This document shows, piece after piece, positions 35,579-46,697 of a DNA stretch of 64,000 nucleotides (positions are counted from its first letter, which is position 1; every line of letters starts with the position of its first letter). Below the pieces are notes generated by a model. That model saw nothing but the letters and a program-made list of their open reading frames with translations, was not told the DNA's origin and searched no databases. The DNA lies in contig NZ_JARUBL010000001.1 of the NCBI RefSeq assembly GCF_029626155.1, positions 558,001-622,000 of the forward strand, in the 5' to 3' direction. The stretch is from Solwaraspora sp. WMMD1047. GTDB lineage: Bacteria > Actinomycetota > Actinomycetes > Mycobacteriales > Micromonosporaceae. The position numbers and the translations under genes are program-made.

Positions 35579-36793
35579 ATGTCAGAAACTGTTGTCAGCC
35601 ACCCACGTAGGACCAGGCGGTCCGTGCTCGCCGCGGCGCTCGTCGTCATGGCGCCGATGGCGTTCGTGCCGACCGCCGCGGCGGCCGCCCCGGTCGACCA
35701 GCCGGCCCCGACCTCCGGTACGGCGATCGCGGCCGGGACCGCCGGCCCGGCGACCCGGGCCGGTGCCGACCGGGGCGCCGACATCGCCGGGGCGATCGCC
35801 GAGCAGCGGGGCATCAGCCGCGCCGCCGCCGAGAAACTGCTCCGCGCCGAGGACGCCAACGTCCGGCTCGCCGACCGGCTGACCACCCAGCTGGGCGCCA
35901 GCTCCGGCGGCGCGTACCTCTCCGACGGCGCGCTGGTGGTAAACGTCACCGACGCCGCGGCCGCCGCGAAGGTGACCGCCGCCGGGGCGAAGGCCCGCCT
36001 CGTCGCCCGCGGCGAGCGGCAGCTCCAGACGATCCAGCGGACGCTGGAGGCGGCGCCGAGCGAGCCGAACACGACCTGGGGGGTGGACCCGCAGACCAAC
36101 CAGGTGGTGGTGAGCCTCCCGGCGGCGGGGGCGAAGAACGACGCGCAGCGCTCGGCGGCCCGCAGGTTCGGCGCGGCGGTCCGGTTCGAGCGCGCGGACG
36201 GCAAGATCCAGCCGAACGTCGGGATCTCCAGTGGAGACTCCCTCGGCGGCTGCTCGGTCGGCTTCACCGCCACCGACTTCACCTTCAACTACATCATCAC
36301 CGCCGGCCACTGCACCCAGGGCTTCCCACACTGGACGCTGCCCAACGGGCAGGACGTCGGGCCGTCGCTGGAGAGCAACTACCCGACCGACGACTACGGG
36401 CTGATCTGGATGAACGGCCCGTCCGTCTGGGCGACCGGCATGATCAACCTGTGGAACGGCACGAACCGGAGCATCCACGGCTGGGCGACCGCCGTGGCCG
36501 GGCTCTCGGTCTGCAACTCCGGCCGGACCACCGGTTTCCGGTGCGGCTCGGTGCTGCGGACCAACGTGACGGTGAACGGCACCGGCGGCACCGTCCGCCA
36601 GATGGTGGAGACCAACATCTGCACCCTCGGCGGCGACAGCGGCGGGCCGCTGTTCAGCGCCAACACCGGGTACGGGCTCAACTCGCACGCCAACCGGAAC
36701 GGCAACCAGTGCAACTCGACCCCGCGGACCTGGCACCAGCCGGTGGGCGAGGCGATCAACGCGTACGGCGTCGTCATCTACGGCGCGCCGTGA
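35579..36793 (+). CDS. secreted S1 (streptogrisin/alpha-lytic type) serine protease
   Basis: 404-residue preproenzyme. Signal peptide (about 1-38), an N-terminal propeptide (about 39-215) and the chymotrypsin-fold domain (about 216-404). Catalytic triad: H244 in ITAGHC, D272 in DDYGLI, S354 in GGDSGGP. Three disulfide pairs are suggested by Cys placement. Start ATG 35579 has GATGGGAG upstream. It is followed 28 bases later by a small secreted protein gene on the same strand. Confidence 0.92.
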   Translation: MSETVVSHPRRTRRSVLAAALVVMAPMAFVPTAAAAAPVDQPAPTSGTAIAAGTAGPATRAGADRGADIAGAIAEQRGISRAAAEKLLRAEDANVRLADRLTTQLGASSGGAYLSDGALVVNVTDAAAAAKVTAAGAKARLVARGERQLQTIQRTLEAAPSEPNTTWGVDPQTNQVVVSLPAAGAKNDAQRSAARRFGAAVRFERADGKIQPNVGISSGDSLGGCSVGFTATDFTFNYIITAGHCTQGFPHWTLPNGQDVGPSLESNYPTDDYGLIWMNGPSVWATGMINLWNGTNRSIHGWATAVAGLSVCNSGRTTGFRCGSVLRTNVTVNGTGGTVRQMVETNICTLGGDSGGPLFSANTGYGLNSHANRNGNQCNSTPRTWHQPVGEAINAYGVVIYGAP

Positions 36794-36821
36794 CGGCCGG
36801 CGACGAGCGAAGGAGACAGCG

Positions 36822-37379
36822 ATGAGAACCGCGATCACCAGATTCGTACGCCTCACCGCGGCGGCCGCCGTGGCGACGGCGGTGGCCCTGACCGTGGCGG
36901 TCAGCCCCGCCCACGCGGACCTCTGGCAGCACTCCGACGGGTTCGAGGGGGATCCGGCGGCGGTCTGGGAGTTCCACCGCTCCGGCGCTGGCAGCGGCAG
37001 CTTCCAGATCGGCCAGGGAACGGCCCGGTCCGGCTCGAACAACGCCCTCCTCAGCACCTCCGCGGGCGGCTGGTCCGGGGTGGGCAAGCTGCTCACCGTC
37101 CGGCCACGCACCGCCGGGCACGCCACCACCTGCGGCGGCGGGTTCTTCGTCCAGGCGACAAGTGGGCCGGCGGTGCTCAACGTCGAGGTGATCGATCCGG
37201 CGAGCTGGACGTACCTCGCGCTGCGCACCGTACGCGTCACCGACACCGCCTGGCGGCGGCACGACGTGGCCAGCTACCAGAACGGTCCGACCCAGGTGTT
37301 CATGCGGGTGTCGCTGCTCGGCGGCAGTGCTCCGGTGCGGGTGGACGACATGGTCTTCCAGTGCTCCTTCTTCCGCTGA
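36822..37379 (+). CDS. small secreted beta-sandwich protein, unknown
   Basis: 185 residues with a clear signal peptide (cleavage near AHA-DLW, about 32). The mature part is beta-rich (DGFEGDPAAVWEFHRSG, then LLTVRP...GGGFFVQA and VRVDDMVFQC) and resembles carbohydrate-binding or protease-inhibitor-like jelly rolls. Two Cys may form a disulfide. A strong AGGAG site precedes ATG. Possibly co-expressed with the upstream protease. Confidence 0.75.
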   Translation: MRTAITRFVRLTAAAAVATAVALTVAVSPAHADLWQHSDGFEGDPAAVWEFHRSGAGSGSFQIGQGTARSGSNNALLSTSAGGWSGVGKLLTVRPRTAGHATTCGGGFFVQATSGPAVLNVEVIDPASWTYLALRTVRVTDTAWRRHDVASYQNGPTQVFMRVSLLGGSAPVRVDDMVFQCSFFR

Positions 37380-37414
37380 GCCCCGGGACCGGCTGCAGCT
37401 GAGCCACTGGAGGA

Positions 37415-37449
37415 GAGCGGGGTCGGCGCCGGTGGCGCCGGCCCCGCTC
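37415..37449. terminator. bidirectional 16-bp-stem terminator
   Basis: Arms 37415-37430 and 37434-37449 (GAGCGGGGTCGGCGCC and complement with one G-T pair) with a three-base loop separate the small secreted protein gene from the convergent GH27 gene, whose stop lies at its right end. Confidence 0.8.
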
Positions 37450-38710
37450 AGCTCGGTCGGGGTGCCATCCGGTAGAGCCCGGCGCCGTGGGCGGGGATGG
37501 GTCGGGTGAGCGAGCCGCTCACCGGGCCGAGGTTCGCGCCGGACCACAGGTCGGTCGCTCCGGCGGTGGCGATGCCCAGGTCGGCCAGGTCCACGGTGAC
37601 CTCCGCCGGGGCGTCCCCCCGGTTGAACAGGGCCAGGTAACGGTGGTCGGTGTTCGGGACATCGGCGGTCCAGACCTGCCGGTCGCCCCCGTGTAGCTGG
37701 CGGTTGCCGGTGCTGTGCTGCTGCACCGCGAGCACCGCGGCGTTGGACATCAGGGCCAGCTCCGCAGCTCGGTTCTCGACCAGGTTGCCGCCCCACATCA
37801 GCGGCGCCCGGTTGATCACCCACAGTGTCATCAGCGCGCGTTGCTCGTCCGGGGTGAGGGCGCTGTAGCGCGGGGGGCCGACCGGGCCGTGTTTCGACAG
37901 CCGGCCGATCGGGATCATGTCCGGGTCGGGCCAGGACACCTCGGTCCGGTGCGGAGTCCAGTCCCGCAGCTGGTCGAAGAGGGCGTCCACACCAGGCCAG
38001 TCGTCCCACAGGTCGTTGACGATCCGCCACAGCTGGGCGTTGGCCCGCACGTGCGGGCCGCTGGCCAGCGGGGTCGGGCCGGGGGAGAGGCTCAACACCA
38101 TCGGGCGGCCACTGCGTCGGATGGCCAGCCGGTAGCCCTCGACCTCCGCCTGCCGGTAGGTCGGCGCGGCGATGTCGTCCACCTTGACGTAGTCGACGCC
38201 CCAGGCGGCCAGCAGTTGGAACACCGAGTCCAGGTAAGCCTGGGCGCCTCGATTGGTCATCTCCAGGCCCCACATGAGGTTGAGCCAGGACGCGGTGGTG
38301 GTGTTGTTGATCTGGTCGGCCCGGCCGGCGAAGCCGAGGATGGGCACCCGGTCGGCCACCGCCTGCCGCGGGATGCCGCGCATCAGGTGGACGCCGAACT
38401 TCAGGCCGCGCGCGTGGACGTAGTCGGCGAGCGGCTTGAAGCCGTTGCCGCCGGCGGCCGACGGGAACCGGGTGAGGTCGGGCAGCAGCCGGCCGTGGCG
38501 GTCCATCCGCAGCCGGGGTCGCAGGTCCGCGTCCTGGTTCGGGCTGTCGTCGTGCCGGCCCGGGTAGTACCAGGCCCAGTCGACGACCACGTACTGCCAG
38601 CCGTACCGGAGCAGGTGCTCGCTCAGGTAGTCGGCGTTCGCCCGTACGTCGGCCTCGGTGACGCTCCAGTTGAACGCGTCGTAGCTGTTCCAGCCCATCG
38701 GCGGAGTCAC
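37448..38710 (-). CDS. GH27 alpha-galactosidase-type glycosidase, no signal peptide
   Basis: 420 residues. The start MTPPMGWNSYDAF, VVDWAWYYPG, and nucleophile D178 in YVKVDD match family GH27 (retaining alpha-galactosidases and relatives). Acid/base is probably within WRIVNDLWDDWPGV (about 230-243). A C-terminal beta domain ends at RMAPRPS. No export signal, so it likely acts on imported oligosaccharides. It is divergent from the PfkB-kinase gene with a 99-base gap. Confidence 0.88.
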   Translation of the reverse strand: MTPPMGWNSYDAFNWSVTEADVRANADYLSEHLLRYGWQYVVVDWAWYYPGRHDDSPNQDADLRPRLRMDRHGRLLPDLTRFPSAAGGNGFKPLADYVHARGLKFGVHLMRGIPRQAVADRVPILGFAGRADQINNTTTASWLNLMWGLEMTNRGAQAYLDSVFQLLAAWGVDYVKVDDIAAPTYRQAEVEGYRLAIRRSGRPMVLSLSPGPTPLASGPHVRANAQLWRIVNDLWDDWPGVDALFDQLRDWTPHRTEVSWPDPDMIPIGRLSKHGPVGPPRYSALTPDEQRALMTLWVINRAPLMWGGNLVENRAAELALMSNAAVLAVQQHSTGNRQLHGGDRQVWTADVPNTDHRYLALFNRGDAPAEVTVDLADLGIATAGATDLWSGANLGPVSGSLTRPIPAHGAGLYRMAPRPS

Positions 38711-38809
38711 CCTCCGACAATGCCAGCGCCCGACCGGCGGCTGTCAAGGAGGGGTGGCCGTCGCGAGTTCGACAGGTTCGGCGGTGCGGATTCGGGGCAT
38801 TACCCGGCA

Positions 38810-39739
38810 ATGGATGAACAGGTGATGGTGTTCGCCCCGGCCCCGTTGTTGACCGTGACCATCGAACAGCAGGCCGACGCGGTCGAACTGCACCTGCACC
38901 CGGGCGGCCAGGGGGTGTGGCAGACCCGCATGATCGCGGCCCTGGGCACCCCGGTCACCCTCTGCGTGTCGCTGGGCGGCGAGGTCGGCGACGCGCTGCG
39001 CAAGCTGCTCGTCGAGGAGAACGTGACGGTCCGGGTGGTCGAGCGGCCTTCCGGGACCGGGTGGTACGTGCACGACCGCCGGGAGGGCTCCCGCGCGGAG
39101 ATCGCCGAGGACCCGGGTACGCCGATGGTCCGTCACGACATCGACGAGCTGTACACGGTGACCCTGACCGAAGGGCTGCGCGCGCCGGTCAGCCTGCTGA
39201 GCGGTCCCGCCGCGGAGGAGGTGGTGGAGCCGGACATCTACCGGCGGCTCGCCGCGGACCTGACCGCCAACGGCGGGACCGTGGTGGCGGACCTGTCCGG
39301 CGCCTACCTGACGGCGGTGCTGGAGGGCGGGGTGGCCGTACTCAAGGTCAGCCACGAGGAGCTGCTCGACGACGGGCTCGCCGACGACGACAGCGTCGCG
39401 GCGTTGGCGGAGGCCGGTCGACGCCTGCAGGGGAAGGGCGCCGGGTCGGTGTTGATCAGCCGGGCGGGTGACCCGGGGCTGGCCCTGCTCGACGACGGCA
39501 CGGCCCTGCAGGTGCAGGCGCCGCCGCTGGAGCTGGCCGACCACCGGGGGGCCGGTGACTCGATGACCGCCGGGGTCGCCGCGGTGCTCGCCCGCGGCGG
39601 CGACCTGCGGGAGGCGATCCGGATCGGCGCCGCGGCCGGCGCGCTGAACGTCACCCGGCACGGTCTCGGCACGGGTCGGGGGGAGGCCGTCCGGGAGCTC
39701 GCCGGCCGGGTGCGGTTGACCCCGCTGGACGAGGACTGA
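38810..39739 (+). CDS. PfkB-family sugar kinase (1-phosphofructokinase-like)
   Basis: 309 residues phosphorylating a sugar or sugar phosphate. The catalytic Asp is D250 in RGAGDSM, the family anion-hole motif; the N-terminus has GGQGVWQTRMIAALG, comparable to the GGKGxN sugar-binding motif of FruK-like kinases. The substrate is not fixed by sequence. ATG 38810 is used although the frame is open back to 37715. Its TGA and the stop of the convergent GntR gene sit in one 16-bp palindrome (39734-39749). Confidence 0.82.
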   Translation: MDEQVMVFAPAPLLTVTIEQQADAVELHLHPGGQGVWQTRMIAALGTPVTLCVSLGGEVGDALRKLLVEENVTVRVVERPSGTGWYVHDRREGSRAEIAEDPGTPMVRHDIDELYTVTLTEGLRAPVSLLSGPAAEEVVEPDIYRRLAADLTANGGTVVADLSGAYLTAVLEGGVAVLKVSHEELLDDGLADDDSVAALAEAGRRLQGKGAGSVLISRAGDPGLALLDDGTALQVQAPPLELADHRGAGDSMTAGVAAVLARGGDLREAIRIGAAAGALNVTRHGLGTGRGEAVRELAGRVRLTPLDED

Positions 39740-39743
39740 CCCG

Positions 39744-40439
39744 TCAGTCGTCGGCGGGCAGGGTGTTCAGCGACTCCTCGACGCTGAGCAGGTGGCTGGC
39801 CATCCGGATTCGGGCCCGCTCGGGGTCGCGGGCCGCGAGTGCCTGCCAGATCGCCAGGTGCTCCTCGTGGGTGCGCCGGTCGGCGCCCTCCTCGTGCAGG
39901 CTGCGCCACAACCGGGCGCGTACGGTCCGCCCCGCGAAGGCGTCGATGAGCCCGGCCAGCACCGGGTTGCCGCTGTGCGCGGCGATGATCCGGTGGAACT
40001 GGATGTCGATCTCGATGATCCGCTCGTGGTCCGGTGGCGGCTGGCCGATGGCCCGGGTCGCCTCGTCCAGCAGGGCCCGGGCCTGGGCCAGTGCCTCGTC
40101 GGTGATCCTCGATGCGGCCGAGTGGGCGGCCTCGCACTCGAGCACCCGCCGGATCGTGTTGACGTGCCGGGCGTTGCCCCGGCCTTCGAGGTCGACCACG
40201 AAGCCCATCGGTGCCAGCAGTTGGGTCACGTCCAGCTTGGTGATGTAGGTCCCGTCGCCCTGCCGGGTGGTGACCACGCCGAGCAGTGACAGCGCCGAAA
40301 TTCCCTCGCGCAGCGAACCCCGGGAGACGCCGAGTGATTCGGCGAGTTCCTTCTCGACGGGGAGCCGGTCGCCGGGCTTCAGCGCACCTTCGAGAATCAT
40401 CCGTTTGATGCTGCTGATCACGTCGTCAGTGCGTGACAT
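39744..40439 (-). CDS. GntR-family regulator, FadR subfamily
   Basis: 231 residues. N-terminal winged helix with LKPGDRLPVEKELAESLGVSRGSLREGISALSLLGVV (about 21-57) and GDGTYI wing, then an all-helical FCD ligand domain (about 85-215) with His/Asp residues such as DIQFHRIIAAHSGN and THEEHLAIW that in relatives bind metal and an organic acid or sugar acid. Divergent from the ThuA operon with a 183-base gap that holds a candidate operator, so it probably regulates this locus. Confidence 0.9.
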   Translation of the reverse strand: MSRTDDVISSIKRMILEGALKPGDRLPVEKELAESLGVSRGSLREGISALSLLGVVTTRQGDGTYITKLDVTQLLAPMGFVVDLEGRGNARHVNTIRRVLECEAAHSAASRITDEALAQARALLDEATRAIGQPPPDHERIIEIDIQFHRIIAAHSGNPVLAGLIDAFAGRTVRARLWRSLHEEGADRRTHEEHLAIWQALAARDPERARIRMASHLLSVEESLNTLPADD

Positions 40440-40532
40440 ACCAACCTCGGACCTCGACACCTGGTAGTGCGGCAGTCGGGCGAACTCTACCCGCCGCGGG
40501 GGCCGAATCCTACGTATCGATGTCAATAAGTA

Positions 40533-42329
<1,797 letters not shown>

Positions 42330-42378
42330 GCGGTCCGGACAACATCACGCACCCATCGACGAACAGTGGAGGATCGGG

Positions 42379-45234
42379 ATGTCTGACCTGACGCGACGGC
42401 AGGTGATGAAGCTCGGGGCGGCGGGCGCGACCGGAGCCGCGCTGGCCTCGACCGGTTGGACGGCGACCGCCCGCGCCGGGTCGGCCGCGCCGGCCGAGGT
42501 GCAGGCCGGCGGCGACCTGGCGCTCTGGTACGACGAGCCGGCCGGCGCGGACTGGCTCCGCGCGCTGCCGATCGGCAACGGCCGGCTCGGCGCGATGGTG
42601 TTCGGCAACGTCGACACCGAACGGCTGCAGCTCAACGAGGACACCGTCTGGGCCGGTGGCCCGCACGACTACAGCAACCCGCGCGGGGCGGCGGCGCTGG
42701 CCGACATCCGGCGGATGGTGTTCGCGAACCAGTGGGGGCCGGCGCAGGACCTGATCAACCAGGCGATGCTCGGCAACCCAGCCGGCCAGCTCGCCTACCA
42801 GCCGGTGGGCGACCTCCGACTCACCCTGCCCGGCACGGGCGGGATCTCCGGCTACCAGCGGTGGCTCGACCTGACCACCGCCACCACCGTGGTCACCTAC
42901 GTGGCGAACAACGTGCGGTACCGGCGGGAGGTCATCGCCAGCGCCGCGGACCAGGTGATCGTCGTACGGCTCACCGCCGAGTCGCCGGGGTCGGTCTCCT
43001 TCTCGGCCTCGTTCACCACCCCGCAGCGGGCCTCGGCCGCCAGCCCCGACAGCACGACGATCGCGCTGGACGGCGTCTCCGGCGACTTCCGGGGCATCGC
43101 CGGCTCGGTGCGGTTCCTCGCGCTCGCCCGGGCGGTCGCCGACGGCGGCAGCACCAGCAGCTCCGGCGGCACGCTGCGGGTGTCGAACGCCAACAGCGTG
43201 ACCCTGCTGATCTCGATCGGCACCAGCTACGTCGACTACCGCAACGTCGGCGGCGACTACCAGGGCATCGCCCGGCGACACCTCAACGCCGCCGTCGGCA
43301 CCGGGTACGCCACCCTGCACAGCCGGCACCTGGCCGACTACCAGCGGCTCTTCGGGCGTACCACATTGGACCTGGGGCGGACCGCGGCGGCCGACCAACC
43401 CACCGACGTCCGGATCGCCCAACACAACACCAGCACCGACCCGCAGTTCTCCGCCCTGCTCTTCCAGTACGGCAGGTATCTGCTGATCTCCTCGTCGCGG
43501 CCGGGCAGCCAGCCGGCGAACCTGCAGGGCATCTGGAACGACCAGATGAGCCCGTCGTGGGAGTCGAAGTACACGATCAACGCGAACCTGCCGATGAACT
43601 ACTGGCCGGCCGGCCCGACCAACCTGGCCGAGTGCCACCAGCCGGTCTTCGACATGATCCGGGATCTCACCGTGACCGGTGCCCGGACGGCCAGCCTGCA
43701 GTACGGCGCCCGCGGCTGGGTCACCCACCACAACACCGACGGGTGGCGGGGAGCCTCGGTGGTCGACGGGGCGGTGTGGGGGATGTGGCCGACCGGTGGG
43801 GCGTGGCTCGCCACCCTGATCTGGGACCACTACCGCTTCACCGGCGACGTCGACCACCTGCGGGCGAACTTCCCGGCGCTCAAGGGTGCCGCGCAGTTCT
43901 TCCTCGACACCCTGGTGGAGGAGCCGAGCCAGCGGTGGCTGGTCACCAACCCGTCGAACTCGCCGGAGCTGCCCCACCACCCGAACGTGAGCGTCTGCGC
44001 CGGGCCGACGATGGACATGCAGATCCTCCGCGACCTCTTCGACGGCTGCGCCCAGGCCAGCGAGGTGCTGGGCGTGGACGCGGACCTCCGCAGCCAGGTC
44101 CGGGCCGCCCGGCAGCGGCTGGCGCCGATGCGGATCGGCTCCCGCGGCAACATCATGGAGTGGCTGCACGACTGGGTGGAGACCGAGCCGAACCACCGGC
44201 ACATCTCCCACCTGTACGGCCTGCACCCCAGCAACCAGATCACCAGACGGGGTACGCCGGAGCTGTTCACGGCCGCCCGCCGGACCCTGGAGCTGCGCGG
44301 TGACGCCGGCACCGGCTGGTCGCTGGCCTGGAAGATCAATTTCTGGGCGCGGATGGAGGAGGGCGGCCGAGCGCACGATCTGATCCGCTTCCTCATCACC
44401 CCCGACCGGCTCGCGCCCAACATGTTCGACCTGCATCCGCCGTTCCAGATCGACGGCAACTTCGGCGCCACCGGCGGGATCGCCGAGATGCTGCTGCAGA
44501 GCCACAACGGCGAGCTGCACCTGCTGCCCGCGCTGCCGGCGGCCTGGCCGACCGGCAGCGTGACGGGGCTGCGCGGGCGCGGCGGATACACGGTCGGCGC
44601 CACCTGGAGCAGCAGCCGGATCGAGCTCGTCGTCACCCCCGACCGGTCCGGCGCGGTCCGGATCCGCAACCGGATCTTCACCGGTGCGTTCGAGCTGCGT
44701 GACGAGACCAGCGGCGCCGCGGTCCAGCCGGCGCGGCCGGAGACCGACCTGATCGAGTTCACGGCGCAGGCGGGCCACACCTACCGGGCGGCGGCGGCCC
44801 GGACCGGGCCGGTGGAGACCGGCGTGCACTACCGGCTGGTGGCCCAGCACAGCGGCAAGGCCGCCGACATCAACGGCGCGTCGACAGCCGCCGGTGCCGC
44901 CCTGATCCAGTGGCCGGCCGGTAGCGGCGCCAACCAGCAGTTCGACTTCGTGCCCACCGACGGCGGCCACTATCGGATCCGGGCCCGGCACAGCGGTCTG
45001 GTCCTGCAGGTCGCCGGCAACAGCACCGGTGCCGACATCACCCAGCAGCCCGCCTCCACCGCGACCAGCCAGCAGTGGCGGGTGGTCGATCAGGGCGGTG
45101 GCGTGGTCAGCCTGGTCAACCGGCAGAGCGGCCTGGCCATGGACGTGTGGCAGGCCTCCACCGCCGACGGCGCCCGGATCTCCCAGTGGACCGTCACCGG
45201 CAGCGCGAATCAGCGGTTCCAGCTCCGGCGCTAG
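42379..45234 (+). CDS. secreted GH95 alpha-L-fucosidase/galactosidase with ricin domain
   Basis: 951 residues. Tat signal ([19 protein letters not shown]). The GH95 catalytic block (about 45-800) begins with [14 protein letters not shown] and includes [11 protein letters not shown], putative acid E530 in SNSPELPHH and D692 in QIDGNFG, as in inverting 1,2-alpha-L-fucosidases and relatives acting on xyloglucan. A ricin domain (about 815-951, three GxxxQxWxxxGxxNQxF-type repeats) follows. Second gene of the left operon; the Tat route suggests folding before export. Confidence 0.9.
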   Translation: MSDLTRRQVMKLGAAGATGAALASTGWTATARAGSAAPAEVQAGGDLALWYDEPAGADWLRALPIGNGRLGAMVFGNVDTERLQLNEDTVWAGGPHDYSNPRGAAALADIRRMVFANQWGPAQDLINQAMLGNPAGQLAYQPVGDLRLTLPGTGGISGYQRWLDLTTATTVVTYVANNVRYRREVIASAADQVIVVRLTAESPGSVSFSASFTTPQRASAASPDSTTIALDGVSGDFRGIAGSVRFLALARAVADGGSTSSSGGTLRVSNANSVTLLISIGTSYVDYRNVGGDYQGIARRHLNAAVGTGYATLHSRHLADYQRLFGRTTLDLGRTAAADQPTDVRIAQHNTSTDPQFSALLFQYGRYLLISSSRPGSQPANLQGIWNDQMSPSWESKYTINANLPMNYWPAGPTNLAECHQPVFDMIRDLTVTGARTASLQYGARGWVTHHNTDGWRGASVVDGAVWGMWPTGGAWLATLIWDHYRFTGDVDHLRANFPALKGAAQFFLDTLVEEPSQRWLVTNPSNSPELPHHPNVSVCAGPTMDMQILRDLFDGCAQASEVLGVDADLRSQVRAARQRLAPMRIGSRGNIMEWLHDWVETEPNHRHISHLYGLHPSNQITRRGTPELFTAARRTLELRGDAGTGWSLAWKINFWARMEEGGRAHDLIRFLITPDRLAPNMFDLHPPFQIDGNFGATGGIAEMLLQSHNGELHLLPALPAAWPTGSVTGLRGRGGYTVGATWSSSRIELVVTPDRSGAVRIRNRIFTGAFELRDETSGAAVQPARPETDLIEFTAQAGHTYRAAAARTGPVETGVHYRLVAQHSGKAADINGASTAAGAALIQWPAGSGANQQFDFVPTDGGHYRIRARHSGLVLQVAGNSTGADITQQPASTATSQQWRVVDQGGGVVSLVNRQSGLAMDVWQASTADGARISQWTVTGSANQRFQLRR

Positions 45235-45285
45235 CCGGTCATCGCCCCGTTTTCGAACCACCACACCGAGCAGCTGAGGAGGCTG

Positions 45286-46632
45286 ATGGTGAACCATCGA
45301 TCCTATCCAGTGGCGGTCGCGATCGCGGCGACGCTCGTCCTCGCCACGGGCGCCGCCGCGCAGGCGCGCGGCCCCGGCGCGGCGGCGGAACCGGCCGGGG
45401 CCAGCATCGCGGCACAGCCGGCCGAAGCCGGCGTGCTCGCGGCGACCGCCGGGTGCGGCCGAGCCCCCGGGCTCACCAGCGGCACGCACACGATCCAGAG
45501 CGGCGGCAAGAGCCGCTCCTTCATCCTGAGCATCCCCCCGAACTACGACAACAACCGTCCGCACCGGGTGTTCTTCGGCTTCCACTGGTGGGGCGGCACC
45601 ATGAACGACGTCGCCTCGGGCGGCAGCGACGGCGACGTCTACGCCCACTACGGACTCCGGCGGCTCTCCAACAACAGCGAGATCTTCGTCGCGCCGCAGG
45701 GCATCAGCAACGGCTGGGCCAACTCCGGCGGCGAGGACGTCACCTTCGTCGACGACATGATCCGGCGGCTCGACGAGGCGCTCTGCGTCGACACCACGCA
45801 GCGCTTCGCGCTGGGCTTCAGCTACGGCGGCTCGATGAGCTACGCGCTGGCGTGTGCCCGGCCGACCGCGATCCGGGCGGTCGCCGTCATCGCGACTCCC
45901 GGCCCGATCAGCGGCTGCAACGGCGGCACCCAGCCCGTCGCGTACATGGGTATCCACGGCATCGGGGACAACATCAACGCCGGGCGGGGGATGCGGGACA
46001 CCTTCGTCCGCAACAACGGCTGCACGCCGCAGAACCCGCCCGAGCCCACGTCGGGCAGCCGGACCCACATCAGCACCGCGTACGCGGGCTGCCGCGCGGG
46101 CTACCCGGTGGTCTGGGCCGCCTTCGACGGCGGGCACCAGCAGGGTCCGGTGGACGGCTGCGCCGGTTGCGAGAGCGGCGCCCGGAGCTGGGTGAAGGAT
46201 GAGGTGTGGCGGTTCTTCACCGGCGGCGAGGCACCACCCCCGCCGCCGCCGTCGACCACGTTCCGGTTGCGCAGCGAGTCCGCCGGCCGCTGCCTGGACG
46301 TCAACGGCGCGAACTCGGCAAACGGCAGCGCGATGATCATCTGGGACTGCCACACCAACCCCAACCAGCAGTTCACCCGCAACGGGCAGGCGCTGCAGGT
46401 GCTGGGGAAGTGCCTGGACGTGCCGAGCAACGCCACCGCCGGCGCCGCGACCCGGATCTGGGACTGCAACGGTGGCGCCAACCAGCAGTGGAACCTCAAC
46501 AGCAACGGCACCATCAGTAACGTCCAGAACGGGCTCTGCCTGGACGTCAACGGCGCCGGCACCGCCAACGGCACCGCCGCGATCCTCTGGGGCTGTCACA
46601 CCGGCGCGAACCAACGCTGGGTTCGAAGCTAA
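45286..46632 (+). CDS. secreted CE1 esterase with ricin module (left operon)
   Basis: 448 residues. Signal peptide (about 1-27), CE1 esterase domain (about 50-320) with nucleophile S179 in GFSYGG and a likely catalytic His in FDGGHQ, Pro linker (APPPPPPS), and ricin domain (about 325-448). Likely feruloyl/acetyl xylan-type esterase. AGCTGAGGAGG before ATG 45286. Last gene of the left operon; it converges on a paralogue at 46698-48041. Confidence 0.9.
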   Translation: MVNHRSYPVAVAIAATLVLATGAAAQARGPGAAAEPAGASIAAQPAEAGVLAATAGCGRAPGLTSGTHTIQSGGKSRSFILSIPPNYDNNRPHRVFFGFHWWGGTMNDVASGGSDGDVYAHYGLRRLSNNSEIFVAPQGISNGWANSGGEDVTFVDDMIRRLDEALCVDTTQRFALGFSYGGSMSYALACARPTAIRAVAVIATPGPISGCNGGTQPVAYMGIHGIGDNINAGRGMRDTFVRNNGCTPQNPPEPTSGSRTHISTAYAGCRAGYPVVWAAFDGGHQQGPVDGCAGCESGARSWVKDEVWRFFTGGEAPPPPPPSTTFRLRSESAGRCLDVNGANSANGSAMIIWDCHTNPNQQFTRNGQALQVLGKCLDVPSNATAGAATRIWDCNGGANQQWNLNSNGTISNVQNGLCLDVNGAGTANGTAAILWGCHTGANQRWVRS

Positions 46633-46647
46633 CCGGGAAACCCCAAA

Positions 46648-46685
46648 GGGTACGGGTGCGGACCGAACGGTCCGCACCCGTACCC
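46648..46685. terminator. 17-bp-stem terminator where the two operons meet
   Basis: Perfect arms 46648-46664 and 46669-46685 (GGGTACGGGTGCGGACC and complement) with a GAAC loop, between convergent esterase genes. Confidence 0.9.
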
Positions 46686-46697
46686 GTCTTCTTGAAC